Shown here piece by piece: positions 44,124-54,315 of a DNA stretch of 64,000 nucleotides. Each line of letters begins with the position of its first letter. Position 1 is the first letter of the stretch. Made by a program: the position numbers and the translations under genes. The stretch covers positions 1 to 64,000 of the forward strand of contig NZ_OGTP01000026.1 in assembly GCF_900258035.1 (NCBI RefSeq), read 5' to 3'. This stretch comes from Caballeronia novacaledonica (GTDB lineage: Bacteria; Pseudomonadota; Gammaproteobacteria; Burkholderiales; Burkholderiaceae). The notes beneath the pieces were generated by a model. The model was not told the origin of the DNA. It ran no database searches and worked only from the letters and a program-made list of their open reading frames with translations.

Positions 44124-44870
44124 ATGAGCGCCGATCTGCGGCTCGTTACGCCGCCCGCCTCGCCCGACGAAAACATCGCTGCGATCGCGCCCTTCATGTC
44201 GATCCGCAAATGGGCGCGTGCCGACCGTCCGCGCGAGCGCCTGCTCGATACCGGCCCCGCGTCGTTGTCGGACGCGGAACTGTTCGCATTGTTCCTGCGC
44301 ACCGGTGTCTCTGGCGTGACAGCCGTCGATGTTGCGCGACAACTCCTGCGGCGCTTCGGATCGCTGCGCGGCGTGCTCGACGCGTCGGCTCCGGAGTTGC
44401 GCGAGCAACGTGGCATCGGGCCGGCGCGCGCGGCGACGCTGCTCGCCGTGTCCGAACTGTGCCGGCGCGCGCTGGCGGAGAAGGCGCGCGATCGCGAACT
44501 GCTGAACACGCCGGGCACCGTCGAGGATTATCTGCGGCTCTTGATCGGAACGCGGCCGTACGAGGTATTCATCTGCCTGTATCTCGACGCGCGCCATCAG
44601 TTGCTGCACGCCGAGGAGTCCGCGCGCGGCTCGCTCACGCGCGTCGCGGTGTATCCGCGTGAAATCGTTCGCCGTGCGCTCACGCTCAATGCGGCGGGGC
44701 TCATCGTCGCGCATAATCATCCGTCGGGCGGCGTCGATCCGAGCGCGAACGACCGGCGCCTGACCAAGACGCTGCAGGACGCCCTGACGCTCATCGACGT
44801 GCGGCTGCTCGATCACATCGTCGTGGCGGCGAACGAGGTGTTCTCGTTCGCGCGGCAAGGCTGGCTGTGA
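44124..44870 (+). CDS. radC: RadC family JAB1/MPN-domain protein
   Basis: 248 residues. N-terminal helix-hairpin-helix region ([17 protein letters not shown]) and a JAMM metal-binding motif [14 protein letters not shown] at about residues 197-210, with [22 protein letters not shown] before it. The metalloprotease-like domain suggests hydrolase activity; a proven role in DNA repair is lacking. GGAGG precedes the ATG. Located between fkpB and rpmB, as in many proteobacteria. Confidence 0.92.
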   Translation: MSADLRLVTPPASPDENIAAIAPFMSIRKWARADRPRERLLDTGPASLSDAELFALFLRTGVSGVTAVDVARQLLRRFGSLRGVLDASAPELREQRGIGPARAATLLAVSELCRRALAEKARDRELLNTPGTVEDYLRLLIGTRPYEVFICLYLDARHQLLHAEESARGSLTRVAVYPREIVRRALTLNAAGLIVAHNHPSGGVDPSANDRRLTKTLQDALTLIDVRLLDHIVVAANEVFSFARQGWL

Positions 44871-44890
44871 TCGAAAGGGCCATAAATGGT

Positions 44891-44920
44891 TTGATATTGC
44901 AGCGTTTTTCCTGTTACAAT
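44891..44920 (+). promoter_or_regulatory. Promoter of rpmB-rpmG
   Basis: TTGATA at 44891-44896, an 18-base spacer and TACAAT at 44915-44920; each hexamer has five of six consensus bases. This is the best sigma-70 promoter match I see in the window, and fits a highly expressed ribosomal-protein operon. Transcription would begin near 44927. Confidence 0.75.
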
Positions 44921-44926
44921 CCGCGT

Positions 44927-45114
44927 TTGCTTTTCTCAACCCACCTGTTCTGAGTACGGTGTACCGCAGGGTAAACTGGGCGCAGTCCTCATTGGCATAA
45001 CCGTGCTGCCAAGTCCCCGATCGGCAAATTGGGCGATAAGAGGCATCGAACTGAAAGCGGGTGCTTTCGTTTCGAGCGTTCGACTCAGACGTAACGTGTA
45101 TTAGGAGTGTCCTC
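44927..45114 (+). promoter_or_regulatory. Long 5' leader of rpmB-rpmG mRNA
   Basis: About 188 bases between the deduced start site and the rpmB ATG, with no coding frame of note. It contains hairpins, the clearest GAAAGC (45053-45058) and GCTTTC (45063-45068) with further pairing TCGA outside. AGGAG at about 45103 is the rpmB ribosome-binding site. Ribosomal-protein leaders often bind a product of the operon for feedback control; whether this one does is an inference. Confidence 0.5.
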
Positions 45115-45348
45115 ATGGCACGCGTATGCCAAGTAACTGGGAAAGGCCCGATGTCGGGCAACAACGTTTCCCACGCAAACAACAAGACCAAGCGTCGTTT
45201 CCTGCCGAACCTGCAGAACCGCCGTTTCTTCGTTGAAAGTGAAAATCGCTGGGTCCGTCTGCGCGTTTCGAACGCCGGCCTGCGCCTGATCGACAAGAAC
45301 GGTATTGACGCCGTGCTCGCAGATTTGCGCGCACGCGGTGAAATCTAA
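45115..45348 (+). CDS. rpmB: 50S ribosomal protein L28
   Basis: 77 residues, the normal L28 length. [20 protein letters not shown] and the [12 protein letters not shown] region are diagnostic. It lacks the paired Cys of zinc-binding L28, so it is the zinc-independent form. The frame is open upstream to 45061, but the ATG at 45115 preceded by AGGAG is correct. It is followed by rpmG after 11 bases. Confidence 0.97.
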   Translation: MARVCQVTGKGPMSGNNVSHANNKTKRRFLPNLQNRRFFVESENRWVRLRVSNAGLRLIDKNGIDAVLADLRARGEI

Positions 45349-45359
45349 GGAGCACGCAA

Positions 45360-45527
45360 ATGGCCAAGGGCGCACGCGACAAGATCAAGCTGGAATCGAC
45401 CGCAGGCACGGGTCACTTCTACACGACGACCAAGAACAAGCGCAACATGCCGGAAAAGATGGCGATCAAGAAGTTCGATCCCGTCGTCCGCAAGCACGTT
45501 GAGTACAAGGAAACCAAGATCAAGTAA
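45360..45527 (+). CDS. rpmG: 50S ribosomal protein L33
   Basis: 55 residues. [20 protein letters not shown] and [19 protein letters not shown] match L33. It has no Cys at all, so it is the zinc-independent form. AAGGAG is just upstream. Cotranscribed with rpmB as in most proteobacteria; it ends with a strong terminator. Confidence 0.97.
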   Translation: MAKGARDKIKLESTAGTGHFYTTTKNKRNMPEKMAIKKFDPVVRKHVEYKETKIK

Positions 45528-45561
45528 CCCCTTGATTTCGAGATTCCTGAACGAAGACAGC

Positions 45562-45595
45562 AAAAAGCCCCGCAACTGCGGGGCTTTTTGTTTTT
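45562..45595 (+). terminator. Terminator of rpmB-rpmG
   Basis: AAAAAGCCCCGCA, loop ACT-like, TGCGGGGCTTTTT followed by GTTTTT. It lies 35 bases after the rpmG stop. Confidence 0.93.
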
Positions 45596-45712
45596 CGGCG
45601 CGATGTTCACACGCTTTACACACGATCGTGCGGGGGTTTTCGCTGTCACCGAATGTTCACGCGGGTTATGCTTGCCGGCTATCGACAAGAACATGGACGG
45701 AGAGCGGGCAGC

Positions 45713-47311
45713 ATGAATTTCGATGTAGCGATCGTAGGAAGCGGACTCGCGGGCCTGAGCGTCGCGCTGAATCTGGCTGAAACGCGACGTGTCGCGATCC
45801 TCGCGAAGCGCGCGGCGAGCGTCGGCGCGAGCGACTGGGCGCAGGGCGGCATCGCGGCTGTGCTGGATTCGGCCGACAGCGTCGACAATCACGTCGACGA
45901 TACGCTCGTGGCCGGCGGCGGCCTGTGCGACGAAGCCGCGACGCGCTTCATTGTCGAAAACGGGCGCGCGGCGATCGAATGGCTCATCGACGAAGGCGTG
46001 CCGTTCACCCGCGATGTCTCGGCCGAGCTCGGCTTCCATCTGACGCGGGAAGGCGGACATAGCCATCGCCGGATCATCCACGCGGCAGACGCGACCGGCC
46101 ACGCCGTCGTCACGACGCTCGCCGAACGCGTGCGCAACCATCCGAACATCACCGTTCTCGAAGATCACTACGCGATCGATCTGATCACGTCGGATCGGCT
46201 CGGGCTGCCCGGCCACCGCTGCCACGGACTCTACGCGCTCGATCTGAACACAGGCCGCACCGTGACCATTCAGGCGCCGCACACCGTCCTCGCGACGGGC
46301 GGCGCCGGCAAGGTTTATCTGTACACGACGAACCCCGACACCGCGACCGGCGACGGCATCGCGATGGCGTGGCGCGCGGGCTGCCGCGTCGCGAACATGG
46401 AGTTCATCCAGTTCCATCCGACGTGCCTTTTTCATCCCTACGCGAAGTCGTTCCTGATCTCCGAGGCGGTGCGCGGCGAAGGCGGCGTTCTGCGGCTGCC
46501 CGACGGCACGCGTTTCATGCCCGCGCACGACGAGCGCGCCGAACTCGCGCCGCGCGATATCGTCGCGCGGGCGATCGACTTCGAGATCAAGAAGCGCGGC
46601 ATCGACTGCGTGTATCTCGACATCAGCCACCAGCCGCGCGCGTTTCTCGAAGAACACTTTCCGACGATCCTCGCGCGCTGCCGCGAATTCGGCATCGATA
46701 TCTCGAAAGAGCCGATTCCGGTCGTTCCCGCCGCGCATTACACGTGCGGCGGCGTCGTCACCGATCTCGCGGGGCGCACGGATCGTCCGGGGCTATACGC
46801 GGTCGGCGAGACGTCGTACACGGGTCTGCACGGCGCGAACCGGCTCGCGAGCAATTCGCTGCTCGAATGCCTCGTGATCGGCCGCGCGGCGGCGCAGGCG
46901 ATCGAAGCGGACGGATTCTCGAACGGCTGTCACGCCGAATTGCCCGACTGGGACGAAAGCCGCGTGTCCGATCCGGACGAGGAAGTCGTCGTCGCGCACA
47001 ACTGGGATGAACTGCGGCGTCTGATGTGGAATTACGTGGGCATCGTGCGCACGGACAAGCGCCTCGCGCGCGCGCAGCATCGGCTCGCCCTGCTGCGCGA
47101 CGAGATCCACGAGTACTACGCGAACTTCAAGGTGAGCCGCGATCTGCTGGAGTTGCGCAATCTCGTGGATGTGGCGTCGTTGATCGTGGAAAGCGCGTGT
47201 TCGCGGCGCGAGAGCCGCGGCCTGCACTACAGCCGCGACTGGCCCGAAACTTTGCCGAAAGCGCTGCCGACGGTGCTGACGCCGCCCGCCGCGCGCCGTA
47301 CGAGTATTTAA
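45713..47311 (+). CDS. nadB: L-aspartate oxidase NadB
   Basis: 532 residues. FAD enzyme that oxidises aspartate to iminoaspartate, first step of NAD synthesis. FAD fingerprint GSGLAG (residues 9-14), [35 protein letters not shown] split across the capping domain, and [18 protein letters not shown]. The frame is open upstream to 45653, but the ATG at 45713 gives the dinucleotide fold at once. It converges with nadC; the two stop codons overlap by 4 bases. Confidence 0.95.
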   Translation: MNFDVAIVGSGLAGLSVALNLAETRRVAILAKRAASVGASDWAQGGIAAVLDSADSVDNHVDDTLVAGGGLCDEAATRFIVENGRAAIEWLIDEGVPFTRDVSAELGFHLTREGGHSHRRIIHAADATGHAVVTTLAERVRNHPNITVLEDHYAIDLITSDRLGLPGHRCHGLYALDLNTGRTVTIQAPHTVLATGGAGKVYLYTTNPDTATGDGIAMAWRAGCRVANMEFIQFHPTCLFHPYAKSFLISEAVRGEGGVLRLPDGTRFMPAHDERAELAPRDIVARAIDFEIKKRGIDCVYLDISHQPRAFLEEHFPTILARCREFGIDISKEPIPVVPAAHYTCGGVVTDLAGRTDRPGLYAVGETSYTGLHGANRLASNSLLECLVIGRAAAQAIEADGFSNGCHAELPDWDESRVSDPDEEVVVAHNWDELRRLMWNYVGIVRTDKRLARAQHRLALLRDEIHEYYANFKVSRDLLELRNLVDVASLIVESACSRRESRGLHYSRDWPETLPKALPTVLTPPAARRTSI

Positions 47312-48174
47312 AGCAGACGCATCGAGAAATCGGTCGCGCGCACATCTTTCGTGAGCGCGCCGATCGAGATGCGATCGACGCCGGTTTCCGCGATCGCGCG
47401 AACCGTGTCGAAGTTCACGCCGCCCGACACTTCGAGCAACGCGCGGCCCGCCGTCATGCGCACGGCGTCGCGCATCATGTCGAGCGTGAAGTTGTCGAGC
47501 AGGATCGATTCGGCCCGATGCGCCAGCGCCGTTTCGAGTTGCTCCAGCGTTTCCACTTCGATCTGAATCGGCACGCCCGCATGCAGTGCGAGCGCGGCAT
47601 CCATCGCCGCGCCGACGCCGCCGGCCGCCGCGATGTGGTTTTCCTTGATCAGCACGCCGTCGTAGAGCGCGAGGCGCTGGTTCGCGCCGCCGCCTACGCG
47701 CACCGCGTACTTCTGCGCGAGCCGCAGGCCCGGCAGCGTCTTGCGCGTATCGAGGATGCGCGCGCGCGTGCCTTCGATCGCCTCGACGTAGCGGCGCGTC
47801 GCAGTCGCGACGCCCGAGAGCAATTGCAGGAAATTGAGGCCGTTGCGCTCTGCCGTCAGCAGCGAGCGCGCGGGGCCGGTGAGCAGCACGACAGGCGCGT
47901 TCGCCGCCATGCGATCGCCTTCGCGATACTGCCATTCGACTTCGATCGACGAATCGACGCGGCGCATCACTTCGTCGAACCACGGCACGCCGCACAAGAC
48001 CGCTTCCTCCCGCACGATGATGCGCGCGGTGCGGCGTGCCTCGGCGGGCACGAGACGCCCGGTGACATCGCCGCTGCCGACATCTTCGTCGAGCGCGTCT
48101 TCGACATTGCGGGCGAGCGCGGCATCGAACGCCTGGCCGTATTGGGCGCGGACTTCTTCGAGCAATGACATCAT
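47308..48174 (-). CDS. nadC: Nicotinate-nucleotide pyrophosphorylase NadC
   Basis: 288 residues. Forms nicotinate mononucleotide from quinolinate and PRPP. Motifs: [12 protein letters not shown] near the N-terminus, TRKTLPGLR (about 145), [20 protein letters not shown] and [12 protein letters not shown]. The ATG at 48174 overlaps the nadA stop by 4 bases (ATGA), so the pair is coupled. A start at 48171 is equally readable. It ends convergently against nadB. Confidence 0.95.
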   Translation of the reverse strand: MMSLLEEVRAQYGQAFDAALARNVEDALDEDVGSGDVTGRLVPAEARRTARIIVREEAVLCGVPWFDEVMRRVDSSIEVEWQYREGDRMAANAPVVLLTGPARSLLTAERNGLNFLQLLSGVATATRRYVEAIEGTRARILDTRKTLPGLRLAQKYAVRVGGGANQRLALYDGVLIKENHIAAAGGVGAAMDAALALHAGVPIQIEVETLEQLETALAHRAESILLDNFTLDMMRDAVRMTAGRALLEVSGGVNFDTVRAIAETGVDRISIGALTKDVRATDFSMRLL

Positions 48175-49298
48175 GCCGCCCCTACGTTCGTGAACAACGA
48201 CGCGTCTTTCGCCAGATCGCCGCTCGCCTGCACGCGCTTCTTGTGACGCGCGGCGAAGTCGAGCATGCGGTCGATCGGCACGCGCGCGCGCCGCCCGATG
48301 GCCGGATCGACGTGGATCTCGTTGTGACCGCGTTCCAGCACGTCGGCGAGATTTGCGAGGCCGTTCATCGCCATCCACGGACAATGCGCGCAGCTCTTGC
48401 AGGTTGCGCTGTTGCCGGCCGTCGGCGCTTCGATGAACGTCTTGCCCGGCGCGGCGAGCCGCATCTTGTGCAGGATGCCGAGATCCGTCGCGACGATGAA
48501 GCGCTGCGCGTCGAGCTTCACGGCGGCGTCGATCAGTTGCGTGGTCGAGCCGACGACATCCGCGAGCGCAACGACGCCTTCCGGCGATTCCGGATGCACG
48601 AGAATCTTCGCGTCGGGATATTGGTTGCGCAGCAGGTCGAGTTCGATGCCCTTGAACTCGTCGTGAACGAGACACGAGCCCTGCCACAACAGCATGTCCG
48701 CGCCGGTCTTCTTTTGGATGTAACCGCCGAGGTGACGGTCCGGCGCCCACAGGATTTTTTCGCCGCGCGCATGGAGATCGGCGACGATTTCGAGCCCGAT
48801 CGACGACGTCACCATCCAGTCCGCGCGCGCCTTCACGGCCGCGCTCGTGTTCGCATACACGACGACGGTGCGGTCCGGATGCGCGTCGCAGAAAGCGGAG
48901 AATTCGTCGGCGGGGCAGCCGAGATCGAGCGAACAGGTTGCGTCGAGATCGGGCATGAGCACGCGCTTGTCGGGGCTCAGAATCTTCGCGGTCTCGCCCA
49001 TGAAGCGCACGCCCGCGACGACCAGCGTTTTCGCCGCATGATCGCGGCCGAAACGCGCCATTTCCAGCGAATCGGCGACGCAGCCGCCGGTTTCGTCGGC
49101 GAGTTCCTGCAGTTCGGCGTCGACATAATAATGTGCGACCAGAACCGCCTCTTCCCGCCGCAGCAGCGCGCGGATGCGCTCTTTCAACTCGCGCCTCCGT
49201 TCGGCCGAAGGTGCGTCCGGCACCCGCGCCCACGCTGCACCCACTCCACACGTCAGGCCTTGCGGCCGGTCGTACTCGACGCTCCTGATCGCTTCCAT
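48171..49298 (-). CDS. nadA: Quinolinate synthase NadA
   Basis: 375 residues. [4Fe-4S] enzyme that condenses iminoaspartate with dihydroxyacetone phosphate to quinolinate. [16 protein letters not shown] and [11 protein letters not shown] near residue 80, [12 protein letters not shown], and [14 protein letters not shown] near the C-terminal part contain the Cys ligands. The ATG at 49298 has AGGAG upstream; the frame is open 30 bases further. First gene of nadA-nadC. Confidence 0.95.
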   Translation of the reverse strand: MEAIRSVEYDRPQGLTCGVGAAWARVPDAPSAERRRELKERIRALLRREEAVLVAHYYVDAELQELADETGGCVADSLEMARFGRDHAAKTLVVAGVRFMGETAKILSPDKRVLMPDLDATCSLDLGCPADEFSAFCDAHPDRTVVVYANTSAAVKARADWMVTSSIGLEIVADLHARGEKILWAPDRHLGGYIQKKTGADMLLWQGSCLVHDEFKGIELDLLRNQYPDAKILVHPESPEGVVALADVVGSTTQLIDAAVKLDAQRFIVATDLGILHKMRLAAPGKTFIEAPTAGNSATCKSCAHCPWMAMNGLANLADVLERGHNEIHVDPAIGRRARVPIDRMLDFAARHKKRVQASGDLAKDASLFTNVGAA

Positions 49299-49354
49299 GT
49301 CTCCTGTCCCCGCTTGCAACTCAAGCAAAACGAAATGCGAAATCGGCCGCCAAA

Positions 49355-49383
49355 AAACAAAGACCCCGCCAGAGCGGGGTCTT
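49355..49383 (-). terminator. Terminator of the desaturase gene
   Basis: AAGACCCCGC, loop, GCGGGGTCTT; on the minus strand the stem is followed by TTGTTTTTTGG. It lies 34 bases after the desaturase stop and ahead of nadA. Confidence 0.85.
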
Positions 49384-49416
49384 GTGACGTTCTTAAATTT
49401 TAACGGATATCGCGCG

Positions 49417-50613
49417 TCAGGCGTAGCGGCGCAGACGCAGCGCGAAATCCTGCAGCGCCTTGATGCCGCTTTCTTCCGCGCGATGGCACCAGTCCTGCAA
49501 TTGCGTGACCAGTTGCTCGCGCGATGCGTTGGAGCGGTCCCACATCGCCGACAGATCCTTGCGCAATTCGATGAACGTGCGCAATTTCTGGTTATCCGAC
49601 GTCAGTTCCGGCAGTTGCTTGAGCTGCGGCTCGTTCAGGCCGTCCTCTTCCTTATGGAACCACGTGCGCGCGCCGCGCATCAGTTGATACTTCTCGCGTG
49701 CGCCGGCTTCCTTCAGCTTCGCCATTTCCTGCGCGTAGGCGCGCTTGAGCGCCTTGCCGTAACGCGCCATCACTTCGTAGCGGTTCGACAGCACGGCCTG
49801 CAACGTGTCCTGATCGACAACTGCCTTGCTCGCCGCGAGCTTCGGCGTCGGCGCGATTTTCTTCACCTTCGCGAGGCCGACCATGGACATCAGGCGGATA
49901 TACAGCCAGCCGATGTCGAACTCGTACCACTTGCTCGACAACTTCGCGGAGGTCGCGAACGTGTGGTGATTGTTATGCAGTTCTTCGCCGCCGATCAGAA
50001 TGCCGAGCGGGAAGATGTTCGTCGACGCATCCGCCGAGTTGAAGTTGCGATAACCCCAGAAGTGCGCGAGACCGTTGACGACGCCAGCCGCCCAGAACGG
50101 AATCCAGATCATCTGCACGGCCCACACCGACAGACCGACGATGCCGAACAGCGCCACGTCGATGACCATCATGACGCTGATGCCGAGAATCGGGTAGCGC
50201 GTGTAGACGTTGCGTTCCATCCAGTCGTTCGGCGTGCCGTGACTGAACTTGCGCATCGTTTCTTCGTTTTTCGCTTCCGAGCGATAAAGTTCCGCGCCTT
50301 CGAGCAGCACCTTCCAGATGCCGCGCGTCTGCGGGCTGTGCGGATCTTCTTCGGTTTCGCATTTCGCGTGGTGCTTGCGGTGAATCGCAGCCCACTGGCC
50401 GGTCAGCATGCCCGTGGTCATCCACAGCCAGAACCGGAAGAAGTGGCTCGCCACGGGATGCAGGTCCAGCGCGCGGTGCGCCTGGCAACGGTGCAGATAA
50501 ATCGTGACGCCGGCGATCGTGACGTGAGTCATCGCGAGCGTGAACAGCAGAATCTGCCACCAGGAAAAGTCGAGCAATCCGTTGGCGAGAAATTCGAGGG
50601 AAGAATTCAGCAA
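49417..50613 (-). CDS. Acyl-CoA/acyl-lipid desaturase
   Basis: 398 residues. Membrane-bound diiron fatty-acid desaturase: three His boxes HRCQAH (41-46), HRKHH (78-82) and HNNHH (213-217), with hydrophobic helices around them. It introduces a double bond (probably delta-9) into fatty acyl chains in the inner membrane. The start appears to be TTG at 50613, since the next ATG (residue 28) lies inside the first helix. The C-terminal 120 residues are an extra charged helical region found in the betaproteobacterial members. Confidence 0.9.
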   Translation of the reverse strand: MLNSSLEFLANGLLDFSWWQILLFTLAMTHVTIAGVTIYLHRCQAHRALDLHPVASHFFRFWLWMTTGMLTGQWAAIHRKHHAKCETEEDPHSPQTRGIWKVLLEGAELYRSEAKNEETMRKFSHGTPNDWMERNVYTRYPILGISVMMVIDVALFGIVGLSVWAVQMIWIPFWAAGVVNGLAHFWGYRNFNSADASTNIFPLGILIGGEELHNNHHTFATSAKLSSKWYEFDIGWLYIRLMSMVGLAKVKKIAPTPKLAASKAVVDQDTLQAVLSNRYEVMARYGKALKRAYAQEMAKLKEAGAREKYQLMRGARTWFHKEEDGLNEPQLKQLPELTSDNQKLRTFIELRKDLSAMWDRSNASREQLVTQLQDWCHRAEESGIKALQDFALRLRRYA

Positions 50614-50825
50614 GGCGGTTTACCTGTGTAGCTGTGAAATTCGGGAAAAATGGCCAGTCGAAACTGACTTCGAGCAACTTGTTGTGCACATGAAAGGATC
50701 ATGCGCAGGTTCGATCGCATTCTACTGCATGCGTTCCAAGTCTTTGTCCTAAAGGTAAAATTTTTTGAATCGTACCAAAACAAGGGAAAACTCACGCCCC
50801 GAATTGATGTTGATTCTCTAGCCAA

Positions 50826-50848
50826 ATCGAAGGATCGAGTCCTTCGAT
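50826..50848 (-). terminator. Hairpin after the MscS-type gene
   Basis: ATCGAAGGA and TCCTTCGAT with loop CTCGA, a perfect 9-bp stem 7 bases after the minus-strand stop at 50855. No T-run follows, so termination efficiency is uncertain. The remaining spacer up to the desaturase start (50614-50825) is AT-rich and shows no gene. Confidence 0.5.
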
Positions 50849-50854
50849 CAGCAA

Positions 50855-52216
50855 TCAGGCAACCGATGCGGCGCCCGCTTCGCCGTGATCGGCATTTAAT
50901 ACCGATTTGCCGTTCATCAGGCCGGCGTCGACAATCCTTATCTCGCGCTGGGCGTAGGGGATTTCAATACCATGCTCGCAGAATAACCGCCAAACCGCGC
51001 GGTTGACATGCGACTTTACGCCGCCCGTCCCTTTCGCGGCCTCCTCGATCCAGAAACTCAGTTCCAGATTGATGCCGTCCGCGCCGAAACTCGCGAGCAG
51101 CGCGGCGGGCGCCGGGTCCTGCAGCACGCGTTCCACGCCTTGCGTCGCTTCGACGAGCAATTGCATCGCGCGCTCGACGTCGCTGCGGTAACTCACCTGC
51201 ACCGCGATCCTCGCGTTGCCGCGCGTTAGAAACGACGAGTGGTTCTGCACGACATCGGTGATGAGTTTCTCGTTCGGAATCAGCGTTTCGATGCCGTCGA
51301 GCCCGCGCACGACCGTGTAACGCGTGCGAATCTGCGTGACCGTGCCCTGATTTCCGCTGACGTTGATCATGTCGCCGAGCCGCAACGAGCGGTCCAGCAG
51401 AATGATGAAGCCCGACACGTAGTTGCTCGCGATCTTTTGCAGGCCGAAGCCGAGCCCGACGCCGAGCGCGCCGCCGAACACGCCGAGCACCGTGATATCG
51501 ATGCCGACGATCGACAGGCTCACCAGAATCGCGGCGAGGATCATCAGCGCCCGGCCGACGCGCGCGAGCACCACTTTGAGATTCGCGTCGAGCGTGCGGG
51601 CGCGCATCAGGCGGTCGTCGAGCAGCGCGCCTGCCCACATCGCGACGATCAGCGTCACGCACACCCACAGCATGCCCGAGGCGAGCGAGAGCAGCGTCAT
51701 GTGCGCATTCGCGAAATTGAAGCGCACGCTCGCCATCCAGTGCACGACGTCGTCCTGAATGCCCATGACGGTGAGCACCATCGCGATCCAGACGATCACC
51801 GTCACGAGTTTCTCGAACAGATAAAGCAGCGCGTTCGCCTCGTGCTCCGCTTCCCCGTGGCTGAACACGCGCCGCGCGACATAAAACATCGTGTAGATGA
51901 CGGTGATGCCGCACAGCGGCACCAGCGACAGGCGCAGAAACGCCGTGTGGATGAACGGCGCCAGCATGACCTGCGCGATCGACACGAACACCGTGCCGAG
52001 CAACGGAAACAGCGCCTTATTGAGACTTTCCGCGCCGAAGCGCACGGCTTCGAAGCGCGACTGGCGGCGCGCGTCGAGCTTCTTGCGAAGCAGACGCGCG
52101 CACCACCAGGCCACCAGGAGCAGGCCGAGCAGAACCGCCACCTGCCAGATCACTTCCGGCTCGCCGAAATCGCGGGAAAGCCGCGCGGTGAGTTCGCTCA
52201 GGAAGTGGTTCTGCAT
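50855..52216 (-). CDS. MscS-family mechanosensitive channel
   Basis: 453 residues. Five or six N-terminal membrane helices, then the pore-lining region and beta domain of MscS: LGVFGGALGVGLGFGLQKIASNYVSGF near residue 250, LLDRSLRLGDMINV and RTRYTVVRGLDGIETLIPN. It would open under membrane tension to release solutes during osmotic downshift. It follows rsmB by 3 bases and is the third gene of purN-rsmB-mscS on the minus strand. Confidence 0.92.
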   Translation of the reverse strand: MQNHFLSELTARLSRDFGEPEVIWQVAVLLGLLLVAWWCARLLRKKLDARRQSRFEAVRFGAESLNKALFPLLGTVFVSIAQVMLAPFIHTAFLRLSLVPLCGITVIYTMFYVARRVFSHGEAEHEANALLYLFEKLVTVIVWIAMVLTVMGIQDDVVHWMASVRFNFANAHMTLLSLASGMLWVCVTLIVAMWAGALLDDRLMRARTLDANLKVVLARVGRALMILAAILVSLSIVGIDITVLGVFGGALGVGLGFGLQKIASNYVSGFIILLDRSLRLGDMINVSGNQGTVTQIRTRYTVVRGLDGIETLIPNEKLITDVVQNHSSFLTRGNARIAVQVSYRSDVERAMQLLVEATQGVERVLQDPAPAALLASFGADGINLELSFWIEEAAKGTGGVKSHVNRAVWRLFCEHGIEIPYAQREIRIVDAGLMNGKSVLNADHGEAGAASVA

Positions 52217-52219
52217 TGC

Positions 52220-53518
52220 TTACGCGGTTTCTTCAGCCGATTCCGGCGCTTTCGCTGCGTCGGGCACGCGCTCCAGCACGGCGGCGAAGAAGCCGTCCGT
52301 GCCGTGCTTGTGCGGCCAGAGCGACAGAAACTCGCCGGTGTCCAGATCGATGCGCTGCTCCGCGAGCACGTCGCGCGCGGGCACGACGCGGAAGTTCGGG
52401 TGCGCTTCGAGGAACTGCTTCACGACGCTTTCGTTTTCGGCTTCGAGCATCGAGCACGTCGCATAGACGAGACGGCCGCCGGTTTTCACGAGGCGCGCGG
52501 CGCTCGTCAGGATGGACAGTTGTTTCGGCGTGAGTTCCGCGACGGTCGCGGGCGACTGGCGCCACTTCAGATCGGGATTGCGACGCAAGGTGCCGAGGCC
52601 GGAGCACGGCGCATCGACCAGCACGCGATCGATCTTGCCCGCGAGCCGCTTGATCTTCGCGTCGTGTTCGCTGTCGATCAGCACCGGATTCACGTTCGAC
52701 AGGCCGCTGCGCGCAAGACGCGGCTTCAGCTTGGCGAGCCGGCGGTCGGACACGTCGAACGCGTAGAGACGGCCGGTCGAGCGCATCATCGCGCCGAGCG
52801 CGAGCGTCTTGCCGCCCGCGCCCGCGCAAAAGTCCACGATCATTTCGCCACGGCGCGGGGCCATCAGCGAGCAGAGCAACTGGCTGCCTTCGTCCTGCAC
52901 CTCGATCCAGCCTTCCTGGAACGGAGCGAGACGCGTCAGCGCAGGCTTCCCGTCCACGCGGACGCCGAACGGCGCGAACGGCATTTCGCCCGCGTCGATG
53001 CCGGCCTCGGTCAGCGCCTTCAACGCGACCTCACGCGTCGCCTTGATCGGGTTCACGCGCAAATCGAGCGGCGCGGGATAGTTCAGCGCGGCGGCGAGCT
53101 GCGCGAGCTCTTCGGGCGCGAAGCGCTTGCCCATCGCGTCGTAGATCCACTGCGGCAGGTTCGTGCGCACGCGCACCGGCAGGCTCGCCGGATCGATCTT
53201 CGAGACCTGCGCGAGCCATTTATACTCGTCCGCCGATACAAACGGCTTCAGCGCATTCAGCCCGGCGGTCTGCATCAGCCCGAGCAGCGCGAGACGGCGC
53301 GCCTGGTTGCCGCTGCCGCTCTCGGCGAGGTGAGAAAACTCCATCTTCCGGCGCAGCACGGCGAAGACGGCTTCGGCGATCACGCCACGCTCGCCGTGTC
53401 CGAGCTTCGGATGTGCGCGGAAGAAGCGGCTCGTCGCGGCGTCGGCGGGGCCGGCGAAGCGGAGTACGTCCGCGAGCAGCGTTTCGGTTTGTCCGATCAG
53501 AAATCCATGCAGCCTCAT
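52220..53518 (-). CDS. rsmB: 16S rRNA cytosine-C5 methyltransferase, RsmB family
   Basis: 432 residues. SAM-dependent m5C methyltransferase: VDFCAGAGGKTLALGAMM for SAM binding, DAPCSGLGTLRRNPDLKW and YATCSMLEAENE for the two active-site Cys. An N-terminal NusB-like helical domain is present. RsmB methylates C967 of 16S rRNA in E. coli; another RsmB/NSUN target cannot be excluded. The ATG at 53518 overlaps the purN stop by 4 bases. Confidence 0.9.
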   Translation of the reverse strand: MRLHGFLIGQTETLLADVLRFAGPADAATSRFFRAHPKLGHGERGVIAEAVFAVLRRKMEFSHLAESGSGNQARRLALLGLMQTAGLNALKPFVSADEYKWLAQVSKIDPASLPVRVRTNLPQWIYDAMGKRFAPEELAQLAAALNYPAPLDLRVNPIKATREVALKALTEAGIDAGEMPFAPFGVRVDGKPALTRLAPFQEGWIEVQDEGSQLLCSLMAPRRGEMIVDFCAGAGGKTLALGAMMRSTGRLYAFDVSDRRLAKLKPRLARSGLSNVNPVLIDSEHDAKIKRLAGKIDRVLVDAPCSGLGTLRRNPDLKWRQSPATVAELTPKQLSILTSAARLVKTGGRLVYATCSMLEAENESVVKQFLEAHPNFRVVPARDVLAEQRIDLDTGEFLSLWPHKHGTDGFFAAVLERVPDAAKAPESAEETA

Positions 53519-54165
53519 GCGCCCTCCCCGGCAATGTCGGCAAAGAGCCATTGCGGCTCAGACGGCGTGAGCGCGACGCGCTCCCCTTCGATTGAAAGAC
53601 GCCCTTCGATAAACCAGCGCACCGCGCGCGGATAGATGTCGTGCTCGACCTTCAGCACGCGCGTGGCGAGCGCCGCGGCATCGTCGCCAGCGACGACCGG
53701 CACCGCGGCCTGCGCGACGATCGGCCCGTGATCGAGCGTCGGCGTCACGAAATGCACGCTCGCGCCGTGCACGCGCACGCCGGCGTCGAGCGCCTGCTGA
53801 TGCGTGCGCAGGCCCGGAAAACACGGCAGCAGCGACGGATGAACGTTGAGCATGCGCCCCGCGTATTTCGCGACGAAGGCGTCCGTCAGCACGCGCATGA
53901 AGCCCGCCAGCACGACGAGATCCGGCTCGAAGCGATCGATTTCCTGCGCGAGCGCGGCATCGAACGAGTCGCGCTGATCGAACTGGCGATGATCCACCAC
54001 TTTGGTTTCGATGCCGTTCGCGGCCGCGAAGCCTAACCCGGCGGCGTCGGGCCGGTTGGAAATGACCGCGCGGATGCGGGCCGGCCAGCCTTCGCGCGCA
54101 CACGCACGCACGATGGCCTCCATGTTGCTCCCGCGTCCGGAGATCAGAATAACGATTTTTTTCAT
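53515..54165 (-). CDS. purN: Phosphoribosylglycinamide formyltransferase PurN
   Basis: 216 residues. It transfers a formyl group from 10-formyl-THF to GAR in purine synthesis. N-terminal ISGRGSNMEA (phosphate binding), NVHPSLLPCFPGLRTHQQAL with the catalytic His, and HGASVHFVTPTLDHGP with the catalytic Asp are all present. It is first in a coupled run with rsmB and the MscS gene, and divergent from ribF. Confidence 0.95.
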   Translation of the reverse strand: MKKIVILISGRGSNMEAIVRACAREGWPARIRAVISNRPDAAGLGFAAANGIETKVVDHRQFDQRDSFDAALAQEIDRFEPDLVVLAGFMRVLTDAFVAKYAGRMLNVHPSLLPCFPGLRTHQQALDAGVRVHGASVHFVTPTLDHGPIVAQAAVPVVAGDDAAALATRVLKVEHDIYPRAVRWFIEGRLSIEGERVALTPSEPQWLFADIAGEGA

Positions 54166-54264
54166 CCGCGGATTTTATCATTCGAAGGGGGCGAAAATCG
54201 TGCCAAACTGGGGCGCTCGGGTGCCGGGCCGGGCCGCGCACGCCCCTCCTCCCGTGCGAGCGTT

Positions 54265-54270
54265 TATAAT
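54265..54270 (+). promoter_or_regulatory. Candidate -10 box of ribF
   Basis: A perfect TATAAT at 54265-54270, 46 bases before the ribF GTG. The -35 region (about 54242-54247) shows no good match, so it would need an activator or work as a weak promoter. Confidence 0.35.
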
Positions 54271-54315
54271 CTAACGCTTTGCGGCATCAGCCCCTCCCAC
54301 CGACCATCGCCTATC

